A stretch of 64,000 bases of DNA, taken from an uncultured Lachnospiraceae bacterium (GTDB taxonomy: Bacteria; Bacillota; Clostridia; Lachnospirales; Lachnospiraceae). The position numbers were made by a program, and so were the translations under genes. Of this stretch, positions 35,853 through 43,140 are shown piece by piece; position 1 is the first letter of the stretch; each line of letters starts with the position of its first letter. The notes under the pieces were generated by a model. That model made no database searches and was not told where the DNA came from. It worked only from the letters and a program-made list of their open reading frames with translations. The DNA lies in assembly GCA_947626985.1 (NCBI GenBank), contig CANQUG010000008.1, positions 1 through 64,000 of the forward strand. Direction: 5' to 3'.

Positions 35853-36725
35853 ATGAAAACCAAAAAGGAGAAGAGTTTATATCCCGTCTGGTTTATTCTG
35901 CCGTCCCTGATTATCTTCGGAATCTTTTTCCTGTGGCCCATCGTGTCTTCCCTGTACTACAGTCTGACTGTATGGAACTTTGAAACGGCCAAATTCTGCG
36001 GACTGGACAACTATAAGCTGTTTTTCTCCGAGCACGCCATGAGCTCCTCGGTGATCCATACGCTGATCTACGCATTCGGGACCAGCGCCCTGAAAGTAGT
36101 CATTGCGTTCTTTATCGCTATTTTCCTTACCAGCAAGATCAAGACGAAGGACTTTATCCGCTCCGCGGTGTTCTTCCCCAACCTGGTGTCCATGATGGCC
36201 GTTGGTCTTGCCTTTTCCTACATGATGCATCCTACCAAGGGTCTTCTCAATGTGGCGCTTCAGGCCATCGGCCTTCAGCCCATCGACTTCCTGGGAAATC
36301 CCAGCACCGCTCTTTTAAGCATTATCATGACGGATGTGTGGAAGGGCCTTTCCATTTCCGTGGTGATCTACATTGCGGGTATTCAGTCCATTGACAAAAC
36401 CTATTATGAGGCGGCCTCCATCGACGGAGCGACCGGATGGCAGCAGCTGAAGAATATCACCCTTCCTCTGGTGGCGCCATCTCAGAACTCCATTATTATT
36501 CTGTCCCTCATCGGCGGACTTCGTTCCTTCGATCTGATCTGGTCCATGACAGGCGGCGGCCCCGGCTTTGCCACAGACGTGCTGGCGTCCGTTATTTACA
36601 AGCAGTACGCGGCAGGCTTCTATGGACTTTCCACTGCAGGAAACGTTGTGATGCTGATTCTGATCTCCGTGATCGCATTCCCGCTGCAGCACTTCCTGAA
36701 TAAGAGAGAGGAGGCTATTCAGTAA
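35853..36725 (+). CDS. Carbohydrate ABC transporter permease, MalF/UgpA type
   Basis: A 290-aa membrane protein with six predicted spans and the cytoplasmic EAA loop (YEAASIDGATGWQQLKNITLP) that docks the ATPase. It is one half of a CUT1 (sugar or oligosaccharide) importer pore. The start is ATG at 35853 after GGAGG. The next permease begins in the stop codon (TAATG), so the two are coupled. Neither a solute-binding protein nor an ATPase is encoded nearby; ATPases are often shared between CUT1 systems, but the missing binding protein is unusual. Confidence 0.93.
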   Translation: MKTKKEKSLYPVWFILPSLIIFGIFFLWPIVSSLYYSLTVWNFETAKFCGLDNYKLFFSEHAMSSSVIHTLIYAFGTSALKVVIAFFIAIFLTSKIKTKDFIRSAVFFPNLVSMMAVGLAFSYMMHPTKGLLNVALQAIGLQPIDFLGNPSTALLSIIMTDVWKGLSISVVIYIAGIQSIDKTYYEAASIDGATGWQQLKNITLPLVAPSQNSIIILSLIGGLRSFDLIWSMTGGGPGFATDVLASVIYKQYAAGFYGLSTAGNVVMLILISVIAFPLQHFLNKREEAIQ

Positions 36726-37555
36726 TGAAAAAACAGAAAACCGTTCGTCTCATCGGGGACGTTGTGGGCGTGATCGTGACAGTGATCATTTTCCTGGTGC
36801 CCTTCTATTTCATGTTTGTGCAGTCCTTAAAGACCAAGGCGGAGGCCAACAAGCTGACCATCAAATGGCCCAGCGAGGTCCATTTTGAAAATTACCTGGA
36901 GGTGTTCCAGCACGGAAATTATCAGCTGGTAACCGCCTTCAAGAACAGCGGAATCCTCACTCTTTTCACCGTGATCGGACTTCTGGTGACGGCGGCCATG
37001 GCCGGCTATGTGATCCAGAGACGTCATGACAAGCTGATGAACGGGATTCAGTCGGTGATCATGCTGGGTCTTATGATCCCCGCATCCATCCTTCCCACCA
37101 TTCATATGCTTCAGGCCATGCATATTTACAAGACCATGTTCTCCATGGTTATGATCGAGATCGCTTTGCAGACGCCCTTCGCCATTATGCTTTACAGGGG
37201 CTACATGGCCTCCATTCCCACGGAACTGGAGGAGGCGGCCAGAATCGACGGCTGCAACAGATGGCAGATTTTCCAGAAGGTCATCTTTCCGCTGTTAAAG
37301 CCCATCCAGGCCACGCTGATCATTCTGGTGGGCGTACAGACCTTCAACGACTTTACCAATCCGCTGTATTTCCTGCCGGGTTCGGAGAACACCACCGTTC
37401 AGCTTACCCTTTATAATTATAAGGGACAGCTTTCCAACAGCTACAACCTGCTGTTTGCCGATATCATTGTGATCACCATTCCCATGCTGATCCTGTTCCT
37501 GATCTTCAACAAGCGGATCGTAGACGGTATGGTAGCAGGCTCCGTGAAGGGCTGA
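36725..37555 (+). CDS. Carbohydrate ABC transporter permease, MalG/UgpE type
   Basis: A 276-aa membrane protein, the second CUT1 pore subunit. The EAA loop is LEEAARIDGCNRWQIFQKVI, and the C-terminus ends KRIVDGMVAGSVKG, typical for MalG-type subunits. GAGGAGG inside the end of the first permease gene serves as the ribosome site. It is followed, after a 294-bp hairpin-rich gap, by a YesM-type sensor kinase, which in Firmicutes commonly controls such importers. Confidence 0.94.
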   Translation: MKKQKTVRLIGDVVGVIVTVIIFLVPFYFMFVQSLKTKAEANKLTIKWPSEVHFENYLEVFQHGNYQLVTAFKNSGILTLFTVIGLLVTAAMAGYVIQRRHDKLMNGIQSVIMLGLMIPASILPTIHMLQAMHIYKTMFSMVMIEIALQTPFAIMLYRGYMASIPTELEEAARIDGCNRWQIFQKVIFPLLKPIQATLIILVGVQTFNDFTNPLYFLPGSENTTVQLTLYNYKGQLSNSYNLLFADIIVITIPMLILFLIFNKRIVDGMVAGSVKG

Positions 37556-37849
37556 TGGAGTAATCCGTGCATTACAGGGGTCAAAATACCTTTTTGCCCC
37601 CAACATCATAAACAGAATCCTGTTTTGAGGATGTTCTGAATAACGGGCTGTCGGATAACTGCATGACAACACGATATAGGGATGAATCCTTTTTCTGATT
37701 CTTCTCTGTATTGTGCTCCGTCAGCATTTACCGGCAGCCCTTTTTCTGTTCTGAGAAAAGGTATCTGCGGCAGGATGCCGGATGTGATGGGACCGGAGTT
37801 CCGCTTTTGGAAAACTGCCGGTCATGTGTTGAGGAAGGAGGACTGAAAC
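37556..37849 (+). other. Hairpin-rich 294-bp gap between permease and sensor kinase
   Basis: No gene fits here. Four local inverted repeats are visible: GGGG-t-CAAAA/TTTTTGCCCC (about 37578-37602), CAGAATCCT/AGGA..TTCTG (about 37613-37638), a 19-nt arm pair 37670-37688/37697-37715 that pairs with G-U wobbles and a single mismatch, and CCGGCA/TGCCGG (about 37731-37781). A ribosome site AAGGAGG at the end belongs to the kinase gene. Confidence 0.55.
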
Positions 37850-39655
37850 ATGAAATTCCGAAGCAGAATGATTCTCGCCTACGCCACGGTGGCCCTTCTG
37901 GCCAGTCTGGTCCTGGGAGTGATCGTGGGCCGGACCAGCTTTCAGTATGAGTCAAGAAGTCAGAAGAGCAATCTGCAGCTTTCGGCCAGATCCTGCGTGG
38001 CCCAGATGGAGGAAAACCTGAAGAGAATGGACGCCATCATGAATTACATTCTCTCGGACGCCACCCTTCTCGACAGTATAACGCTTCTGAGACTGAAACA
38101 GCCGGAAGGGGAATCCCCCAGCAGATTTGTGCGTGAGGCGGGGGATACCCTTCAGATCGGCCTGTCCACCGTATATATCATGAGAAATTCCTACAGGACG
38201 GTATTTTTTAACCAGAATTCCTTCCTGGCCAGCAGCGCCGTGTACGCCCTGAATGATTACAGCGGAGTGAATCAGCGGCTGAACGCGGATTTCAGCCTGG
38301 AGGACATTCCTTATCTGGAACCGGTGATCCGGGCTGACGGCAGGTCCGTGATCGTGCCCAGGCATATCGATCCCTAGGGAGCCTACGACAGTGTGCCGGT
38401 GTACTCCCTGATGAAGGCTCTGCGGGGAGAGGGGATGGGCTTCCTGGAGGTGGAGAACAGGATGGACAGTCTGGATCTGCTGGAACGTTCGGATCCGGAT
38501 ACCTGTTTTCTGATTCTTGTAAACGGGGACGAGCTCCTCTATGCCAGTGAGAAGGACTACGGCGATACGCTTTCGGACAGCTCCCGCAGTCTGATGGAGA
38601 AGCTGGGAGAGGGGGAGGTGCTCTCCCTGGACGGAGGAATTTACACGAAGGCCGCCTCCGATGATTTTGACCTGACGGTTCTGGCGTACAAGGAGAGGGA
38701 TCTTCTCAGGGAGGAGAAAAATCGGATCTTTTTCATCTCCTTTTTTGCGGCGATGATGGCCTTTGCGGTGTGTCTGGCCATGATCATTTTCTGGTCCAGT
38801 ATTCTCACCAGACCCATCAAGCGTCTTCAGGAGGTGGTGGAGAGCACCAATATCGAGAATCTGCAGGACGACCGCAGGCTGGAAAATCCCGGAGGCCCTG
38901 ATGAATTTCAGGAGCTGATCCAGTCCTTCCAGACCATGACGGCCAGACTGAATACGGCGCTTCAGAATGAGAAGAAGGCGGCCATGCTTCAGCTTCAGGC
39001 GCAGTTTGATACTCTGCAGACCCAGGTGAATCCTCATTTTATCTACAATGTGCTGAATATTATTTCCTCCCGGGCCGTGATGGCAGATGACGAGGTGATC
39101 TGCGAAATGTGCGGTTCTCTGGGAAACATGCTCCGGTATTCCACCAACAATAAGGAACGGTATGCTCCGGTGAAAAAGGAACTGGAATACCTGGACCATT
39201 ATTTTTACCTTCTGAAGGCCCGGTATGAGGACCGGCTGGAGGTTACCATGGATATCGACGGGGAGATCGGAGAGCAGATCATTCCCAAGATGGCGGTGCA
39301 GCAGCTGGTGGAAAACTGCGTGAAGCACGGGTTCCACCATACGGACGTGCATATGCACATCACCATCACGGGAAAAGTGCTGGACGACCGGTGGATCATC
39401 CGGGTGCAGGACAATGGCTCCGGCATCGGGGAGGGAGCCCTGGAAGCGCTGCGGGAGAAGCTGCAGGAGGTGCAGAGAGAGATCCTGGAGCGATCCATGC
39501 CGGCGGAGATGGGAATCGGAGGCATGGGTCTGGCCAACACCTACGCCAGGTGTCTGCTGCTATATTCTGAGGACTGTATTTTTGAGATGGAGAATGCGCC
39601 CTACGGCCATGGCTTCGTGGTGACTGTCGGCCAGAAGAAGCCCCTGAGTTTTTGA
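37850..39655 (+). pseudogene. YesM-type sensor histidine kinase interrupted by an in-frame amber codon
   Basis: Read through, this is a 601-codon sensor kinase: a membrane span near the N-terminus, an extracellular sensor region (about 35-290), a second span (FFISFFAAMMAFAVCLAMII), HAMP, a His_kinase domain with the phospho-His in TQVNPHFIYNVLNI, and HATPase_c with GIGGMGLAN. Codon 176 is TAG (38375-38377), and the same frame resumes directly as GAYDSVPVYSLM. The two halves are otherwise undamaged. A recent nonsense mutation, a sequencing error or amber suppression would all give this. The downstream piece could start at GTG 38393, but it would lack the first span. The ATG at 37850 follows AAGGAGG. 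The YesN-type partner is at 41181-42695. Confidence 0.85.
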
Positions 39656-39783
39656 GCGGATTCGTGCGGCGTCTGCAAGGACTATTTTATGATGAAATGA
39701 TTTTATACCACAGGTTCAATGACAAATTCCGGCATTTCCCTCATAATGATATCAGGCGAGCTGAAAATACAGGTGTTCCTACC

Positions 39784-39812
39784 TTGTAAAAAAATCTGGC
39801 TCGATGTACAAT
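39784..39812 (+). promoter_or_regulatory. Promoter of the Rpn-like nuclease gene
   Basis: -35 TTGTAA (39784-39789), 17-bp spacer, -10 TACAAT (39807-39812). Transcription should begin near 39819, which excludes an ATG at 39804. Confidence 0.7.
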
Positions 39813-39836
39813 ATTTATATTAGGAGGCATATGCTG

Positions 39837-40727
39837 GTGGCAAATAGAAATGTGACACTTTCGGATGTGGAGATACAGTGGCACCCTGCGTTTTACGCTG
39901 CAGCGGAGCTTGAGTTTTCAGAAAACAGAGAGGAACTGGATTTTCAGCGTGAGTATAATCTGAGTAAGAAGCCGCTGCAGATTGATCTGCTTGTGGTGAA
40001 AAAGCGGAAGGATGTAAGTATTAAAAACGAAATTGGCCGTATTTTCAGGCGATATAATGTAATTGAGTACAAGTCACCTGGGGATGGGCTCACAATAGAC
40101 GATTTTTTCAAAACAATCGGCTATGCCTGTATTTATAAAGGACTTGGGGAGTGGGTTGACCAAATACCTGTTAACCAGCTGACAGTTTCTCTTTTCCGTG
40201 AGGGGCGTCCGGAAGAACTGTTCCGCAGTCTGGAAAAATACGGATACACGAGGAAAAAGAAATTCGAAGGCGTGTATTATATAGAAGGCCTGTTTATTCC
40301 GGTACAGGTTGTTGTGACCGGGGAGCTTGAAAAAGGAAAGCACCGAAATTTGAGAGTTCTTTCCAGAAATGCGTTAGAAGAAGATATCTGCGGATTTGTG
40401 GAGGCTGCGCAGGAGTTAACAGCGCAGGGCGACCGGGCGAATATTGATGCGGTTTTGCAGGTGAGCGTATCGGCGAATTATGAATTGTATGATCAGATAA
40501 AAAGGAGGTATCCTGCGATGTGTGAGGCAATGAGAAGATTGATGCATGATGAGATTGCGGACGAATTGAGAGAGATTGAAATAAAAGGTGAAATGAAAAA
40601 AGCAAGGGAGATGGCGCTCTCGCTGGCCGGTATGGGGATGCCGACGGAAAAGATTGCAGAGGCTGCGAAGGTCAGCATAAAGCTGGTACAGGAGTGGCTT
40701 TCCGGAAATACAGGTTCCGAAGGATAA
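39837..40727 (+). CDS. Rpn-like PD-(D/E)XK nuclease family protein
   Basis: About 296 aa. The N-terminal 110 residues carry a PD-(D/E)XK-type core: a conserved Glu in ELDFQREY, the central Asp in LQIDLLVVK and EYKSP as the E-x-K strand. The C-terminus has a helical segment KIAEAAKVSIKLVQEWL like the tail of Rpn (recombination-promoting nuclease/transposase_31) proteins, which occur as families in these genomes. AGGAGG at 39822-39827 favours GTG 39837 (nine bases away) over ATG 39831 (three bases). Base composition is more AT-rich than the neighbours, suggesting transfer. A weak 5-bp stem with TAGATTTTT follows at 40746-40773. Confidence 0.75.
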   Translation: MANRNVTLSDVEIQWHPAFYAAAELEFSENREELDFQREYNLSKKPLQIDLLVVKKRKDVSIKNEIGRIFRRYNVIEYKSPGDGLTIDDFFKTIGYACIYKGLGEWVDQIPVNQLTVSLFREGRPEELFRSLEKYGYTRKKKFEGVYYIEGLFIPVQVVVTGELEKGKHRNLRVLSRNALEEDICGFVEAAQELTAQGDRANIDAVLQVSVSANYELYDQIKRRYPAMCEAMRRLMHDEIADELREIEIKGEMKKAREMALSLAGMGMPTEKIAEAAKVSIKLVQEWLSGNTGSEG

Positions 40728-40778
40728 AAAATGCGAAAAAAATGTCGAGCGGTCTTTAAGCTCGTAGATTTTTCCCTA

Positions 40779-40806
40779 TTGCTTTTTGAAAAGAATGGGG
40801 TATAAT
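40779..40806 (+). promoter_or_regulatory. Promoter of the candidate small RNA
   Basis: -35 TTGCTT (40779-40784), 16-bp spacer, perfect -10 TATAAT (40801-40806). Confidence 0.65.
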
Positions 40807-40812
40807 ACAGCC

Positions 40813-40961
40813 AAGAACGGAGTTAGTAACTCCACTTACAGAATCTTCGGGTATAGACTCCCGGCAAAGAAGAATGGGGCTAACAGTTCCAGGCAAATTT
40901 GGGGGGTATAGACTCCCAACAAAGAAGAAAGCAGGTTTGAACGGCCTGCTTTCTATTTTTT
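40813..40961 (+). ncRNA. Candidate small RNA with two repeated hairpins
   Basis: About 150 bases between a promoter and an intrinsic terminator, with no reading frame or ribosome site. It can form GGAGTT-AGT-AACTCC (40819-40833), then two hairpins with the same apical sequence GGGTATAGACTCCC (40849-40862 and 40904-40917), each followed by rrCAAAGAAGAA. The repeated 26-nt modules differ at two positions. It ends in GAAAGCAGG/CCTGCTTTC with TATTTTTT (40927-40961). The next plus-strand gene is absent, so it is unlikely to be a leader. The following 219 bases (40962-41180) are AT-rich and hold nothing I recognise. Confidence 0.7.
40927..40961 (+). terminator. Terminator of the candidate small RNA
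   Basis: Perfect 9-bp stem GAAAGCAGG/CCTGCTTTC with a 9-base loop, then TATTTTTT. Confidence 0.85.
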
Positions 40962-41180
40962 ACAAAAAAGAGTGGGAGGCTCCGGATCGTCCCGTTCCTG
41001 TTCTTCTTGCGAAAAATCCTCTTCTGTTATATCTGCCGGTTTTGGATGATTATTCTATCCGTTCCCAAAAATATAAGTACGATAGCAGCACATTAATTTT
41101 AAATAATAATGACATATTTATTTTTCATTTCATGGCGTTTTTCGCTGTTGAGCAGATAATATTCAATACAAAAAAATCCA

Positions 41181-42695
41181 TCATCCGTTCAGATAGTCCG
41201 CGGGGCGCTTTCCGGTGTAGGAGTGGAAAATCCGGCTGAAATAAAACTGGTCCCGGTATCCCACCATCTCCGCCACATCCTTCACAAACAGCGCCCGGTT
41301 CTCCTTCATCAGCTGTTTGGCCCGCTCCATGCGGATGCCTGTAAAGTACTGGTTATAGGACTGTCCGGTATATTTACGGAACAGTTTGCTCATATAAGCC
41401 TGGGAGATGGCAAAGTAATCCGAAAGCTCCTGGAGGGACAGGGGCTCCGACAGATGGTTTTTCAGATATTTCTCTATGTTCCCGAAAAATTCCGGGGAGT
41501 CGGCTTTGGCCGTCTCATGCTCCTTCTCCCGAAACCGGTAAAACAGATTCTGAAGATTCGTCTTCAGCATCTCCATACTGGTGGAGTAATAGAAGGTATC
41601 CTCCAGCTGGTATTCGCTCTCGATGAGGGACTCCTCGTCGCCGGTATGCAGTCGGACGAAGTTCAGGATCCGCCGGGAGGCGTGCTCCAGCCACACCTGA
41701 GGACGGCGCTCCTTCTCCCACTGGGCATAGGCATGATCAATACACTTCTGAATCTGATCGAACCGTCTCACCTTGGCGTACTGTTCCAGTTCCTTGAAAA
41801 GCTCTGTCAGCTCCGTGGTGTCCGGCGCCGGAAGCCTGCCGGCAAGGAGCTGCTTTTTGTCCAGATTTACGGTCTGAGTATAGCCCACAGTGCTCAGATT
41901 GTTCAGCCAGTGATAGAGTTCCCGAATCCGTTCCGGAACCTCCTCCGCAGGGAAGGCGTTTCCATAATACAGCAGCGTGGTATAGGACCCCTCCGTCTTC
42001 TGGCGCTGAGTCACCCGGTTCATATATTCCAGGAGGGGCTGCCCGCCCAGCATTTCCTTCGGGATCAGGAACAGTTCCTCCATATGATCCCGGCCGTAGA
42101 CGGAATAGGTTTCATCCATGGTCCCGTAGATCTCCGGCTCCCTGGCGGGGGAATACCTTCTGGGCAGGCCGTTCTCCCTCAGAAGCGCCGCATAAAATTC
42201 CTTATAGGGGAAGAATCTGTTGATCTCCTCCTGCGCGGCTGTCTCTCCCCGGCAGATCTTCCGGAGAATATCGTTCCTTCTCTCATAATAAAACCGCTTC
42301 AGCTTTTTCTCCACATTGTTCAGGGCGGGCAGCACCTGGGAAGGTACGATGGGCTTCGTGAGATAGTCCAGCACTCCGTTCCTGATCGCGTCCCGCACGT
42401 ACTCAAAATCCTGATACCCGCTGATAATGACAAAGGACAGATCCGGCATTTCTCCCGCCGCCTCCCTCACCAGCTCCAGTCCGCTCATCAGGGGCATGGC
42501 AATATCTGTCAGCACCAGATCCGGCCGGGTCTGCCGGATAACCTCCAGCGCCTGAACGCCGTTTTCCGCTGTGCCGGCCACCTCAAAGGCCGGACAGTGT
42601 TTCTCTATAATACGGCAGATGGCCTTCACCGCCATGGGCTCGTCGTCCACCACCACCGCTCTGTAACTGTTTCCGATTCTTTCCGTTTCACTCAT
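41181..42695 (-). CDS. YesN-type response regulator with AraC DNA-binding domain
   Basis: A 504-aa regulator. The N-terminal receiver has the acidic pair in VVVDDEP, phospho-Asp in VLTDIAMPLMSG and Lys in YLTKPI. A middle region of about 270 residues is unrecognised. The C-terminal 100 residues are a double helix-turn-helix AraC domain (LSLQELSDYFAISQAYMSKL, VKDVAEMVGYRDQFYFSRIF). It is the expected partner of the interrupted YesM kinase and probably controls the sugar permeases or the neighbouring GH3 gene (inference). The start is ATG at 42695, after GAGG; the longer frame lacks a ribosome site. Confidence 0.93.
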   Translation of the reverse strand: MSETERIGNSYRAVVVDDEPMAVKAICRIIEKHCPAFEVAGTAENGVQALEVIRQTRPDLVLTDIAMPLMSGLELVREAAGEMPDLSFVIISGYQDFEYVRDAIRNGVLDYLTKPIVPSQVLPALNNVEKKLKRFYYERRNDILRKICRGETAAQEEINRFFPYKEFYAALLRENGLPRRYSPAREPEIYGTMDETYSVYGRDHMEELFLIPKEMLGGQPLLEYMNRVTQRQKTEGSYTTLLYYGNAFPAEEVPERIRELYHWLNNLSTVGYTQTVNLDKKQLLAGRLPAPDTTELTELFKELEQYAKVRRFDQIQKCIDHAYAQWEKERRPQVWLEHASRRILNFVRLHTGDEESLIESEYQLEDTFYYSTSMEMLKTNLQNLFYRFREKEHETAKADSPEFFGNIEKYLKNHLSEPLSLQELSDYFAISQAYMSKLFRKYTGQSYNQYFTGIRMERAKQLMKENRALFVKDVAEMVGYRDQFYFSRIFHSYTGKRPADYLNG

Positions 42696-42846
42696 AACTA
42701 TTTTCCTCTGCAGAATCACTGCCGCAGCCGTCTGAACATTCAGACGACGCATTCGTCCGGCAGACTGATCCGGTCTGTATGCCGGGAGATTTTCCGCCCG
42801 GGGCTTCTGCCGCAAAAAGAGACTGATGTTTCAACACTCTGTTCTA

Positions 42847-42875
42847 ATCTTAGCATGTTGTAAAAAATTTCGCAA
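42847..42875 (-). promoter_or_regulatory. Promoter of the YesN-type regulator gene
   Basis: Minus strand: -35 TTGCGA (42870-42875), 17-bp spacer, extended -10 TGC-TAAGAT (hexamer 42847-42852). The -35 box lies inside a degenerate repeat array. Confidence 0.65.
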
Positions 42876-42937
42876 CGAAAAGTCTCGCTTACAAAATTTA
42901 TCGCAAAAGTTTCCGTAGAAAATTTGTCGTAAGTTTT
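42861..42937. repeat. Degenerate 11-16 bp tandem repeats at the yesN promoter
   Basis: About five AT-rich units, read on the plus strand as TCGCAACGAAAAGTC, TCGCTTACAAAATTTA, TCGCAAAAGTT, TCCGTAGAAAATT and TGTCGTAAGTTTT. They share TCG(c/t)..(a)AAA(g/t)TT spacing. The array overlaps the -35 box and extends upstream of it. Confidence 0.5.
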
Positions 42938-42974
42938 ATAAAGCATATTGTCGTTCTTCCGTAATTTTCCGGAC

Positions 42975-43043
42975 AAAACAATCCGCCGGAGAAAGGAGTT
43001 GTTTCCTGCTCAGCGCTGAAAACAATCCTCCACCGGCGGATTG
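42975..43043 (-). terminator. Terminator of the GH3 glycosidase gene
   Basis: Minus strand 11-bp stem CAATCCGCCGG/CCGGCGGATTG (43033-43043 with 42979-42989) encloses a second stem (TTGTTTTC/GAAA.CAA) and is followed by TTTTG. It explains most of the gap between this gene and yesN. Confidence 0.72.
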
Positions 43044-43140
43044 CGTATAGATTCTTTAATTTATTTCATCCACTTCGTTATTTCACAGCCGGGCCCGGAA
43101 CATACTCCGCCGCCATGCCTGATGTTACTTCATCGATCAG

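Noticed and set aside
38375-38377. Pyrrolysine coding at the amber codon
   Set aside because: No pyl genes or adjacent stem supporting insertion are seen, and a sensor kinase is not a known pyrrolysine protein; kept only as a remote option.
38393-39655. Separate 420-aa histidine kinase starting after the amber codon
   Set aside because: It has no ribosome site at the GTG and begins mid-sensor-domain; it is the second half of one interrupted gene.
42740-42976. 78-codon minus-strand frame upstream of yesN
   Set aside because: It starts at TTG without a ribosome site and spans the yesN promoter and repeats.
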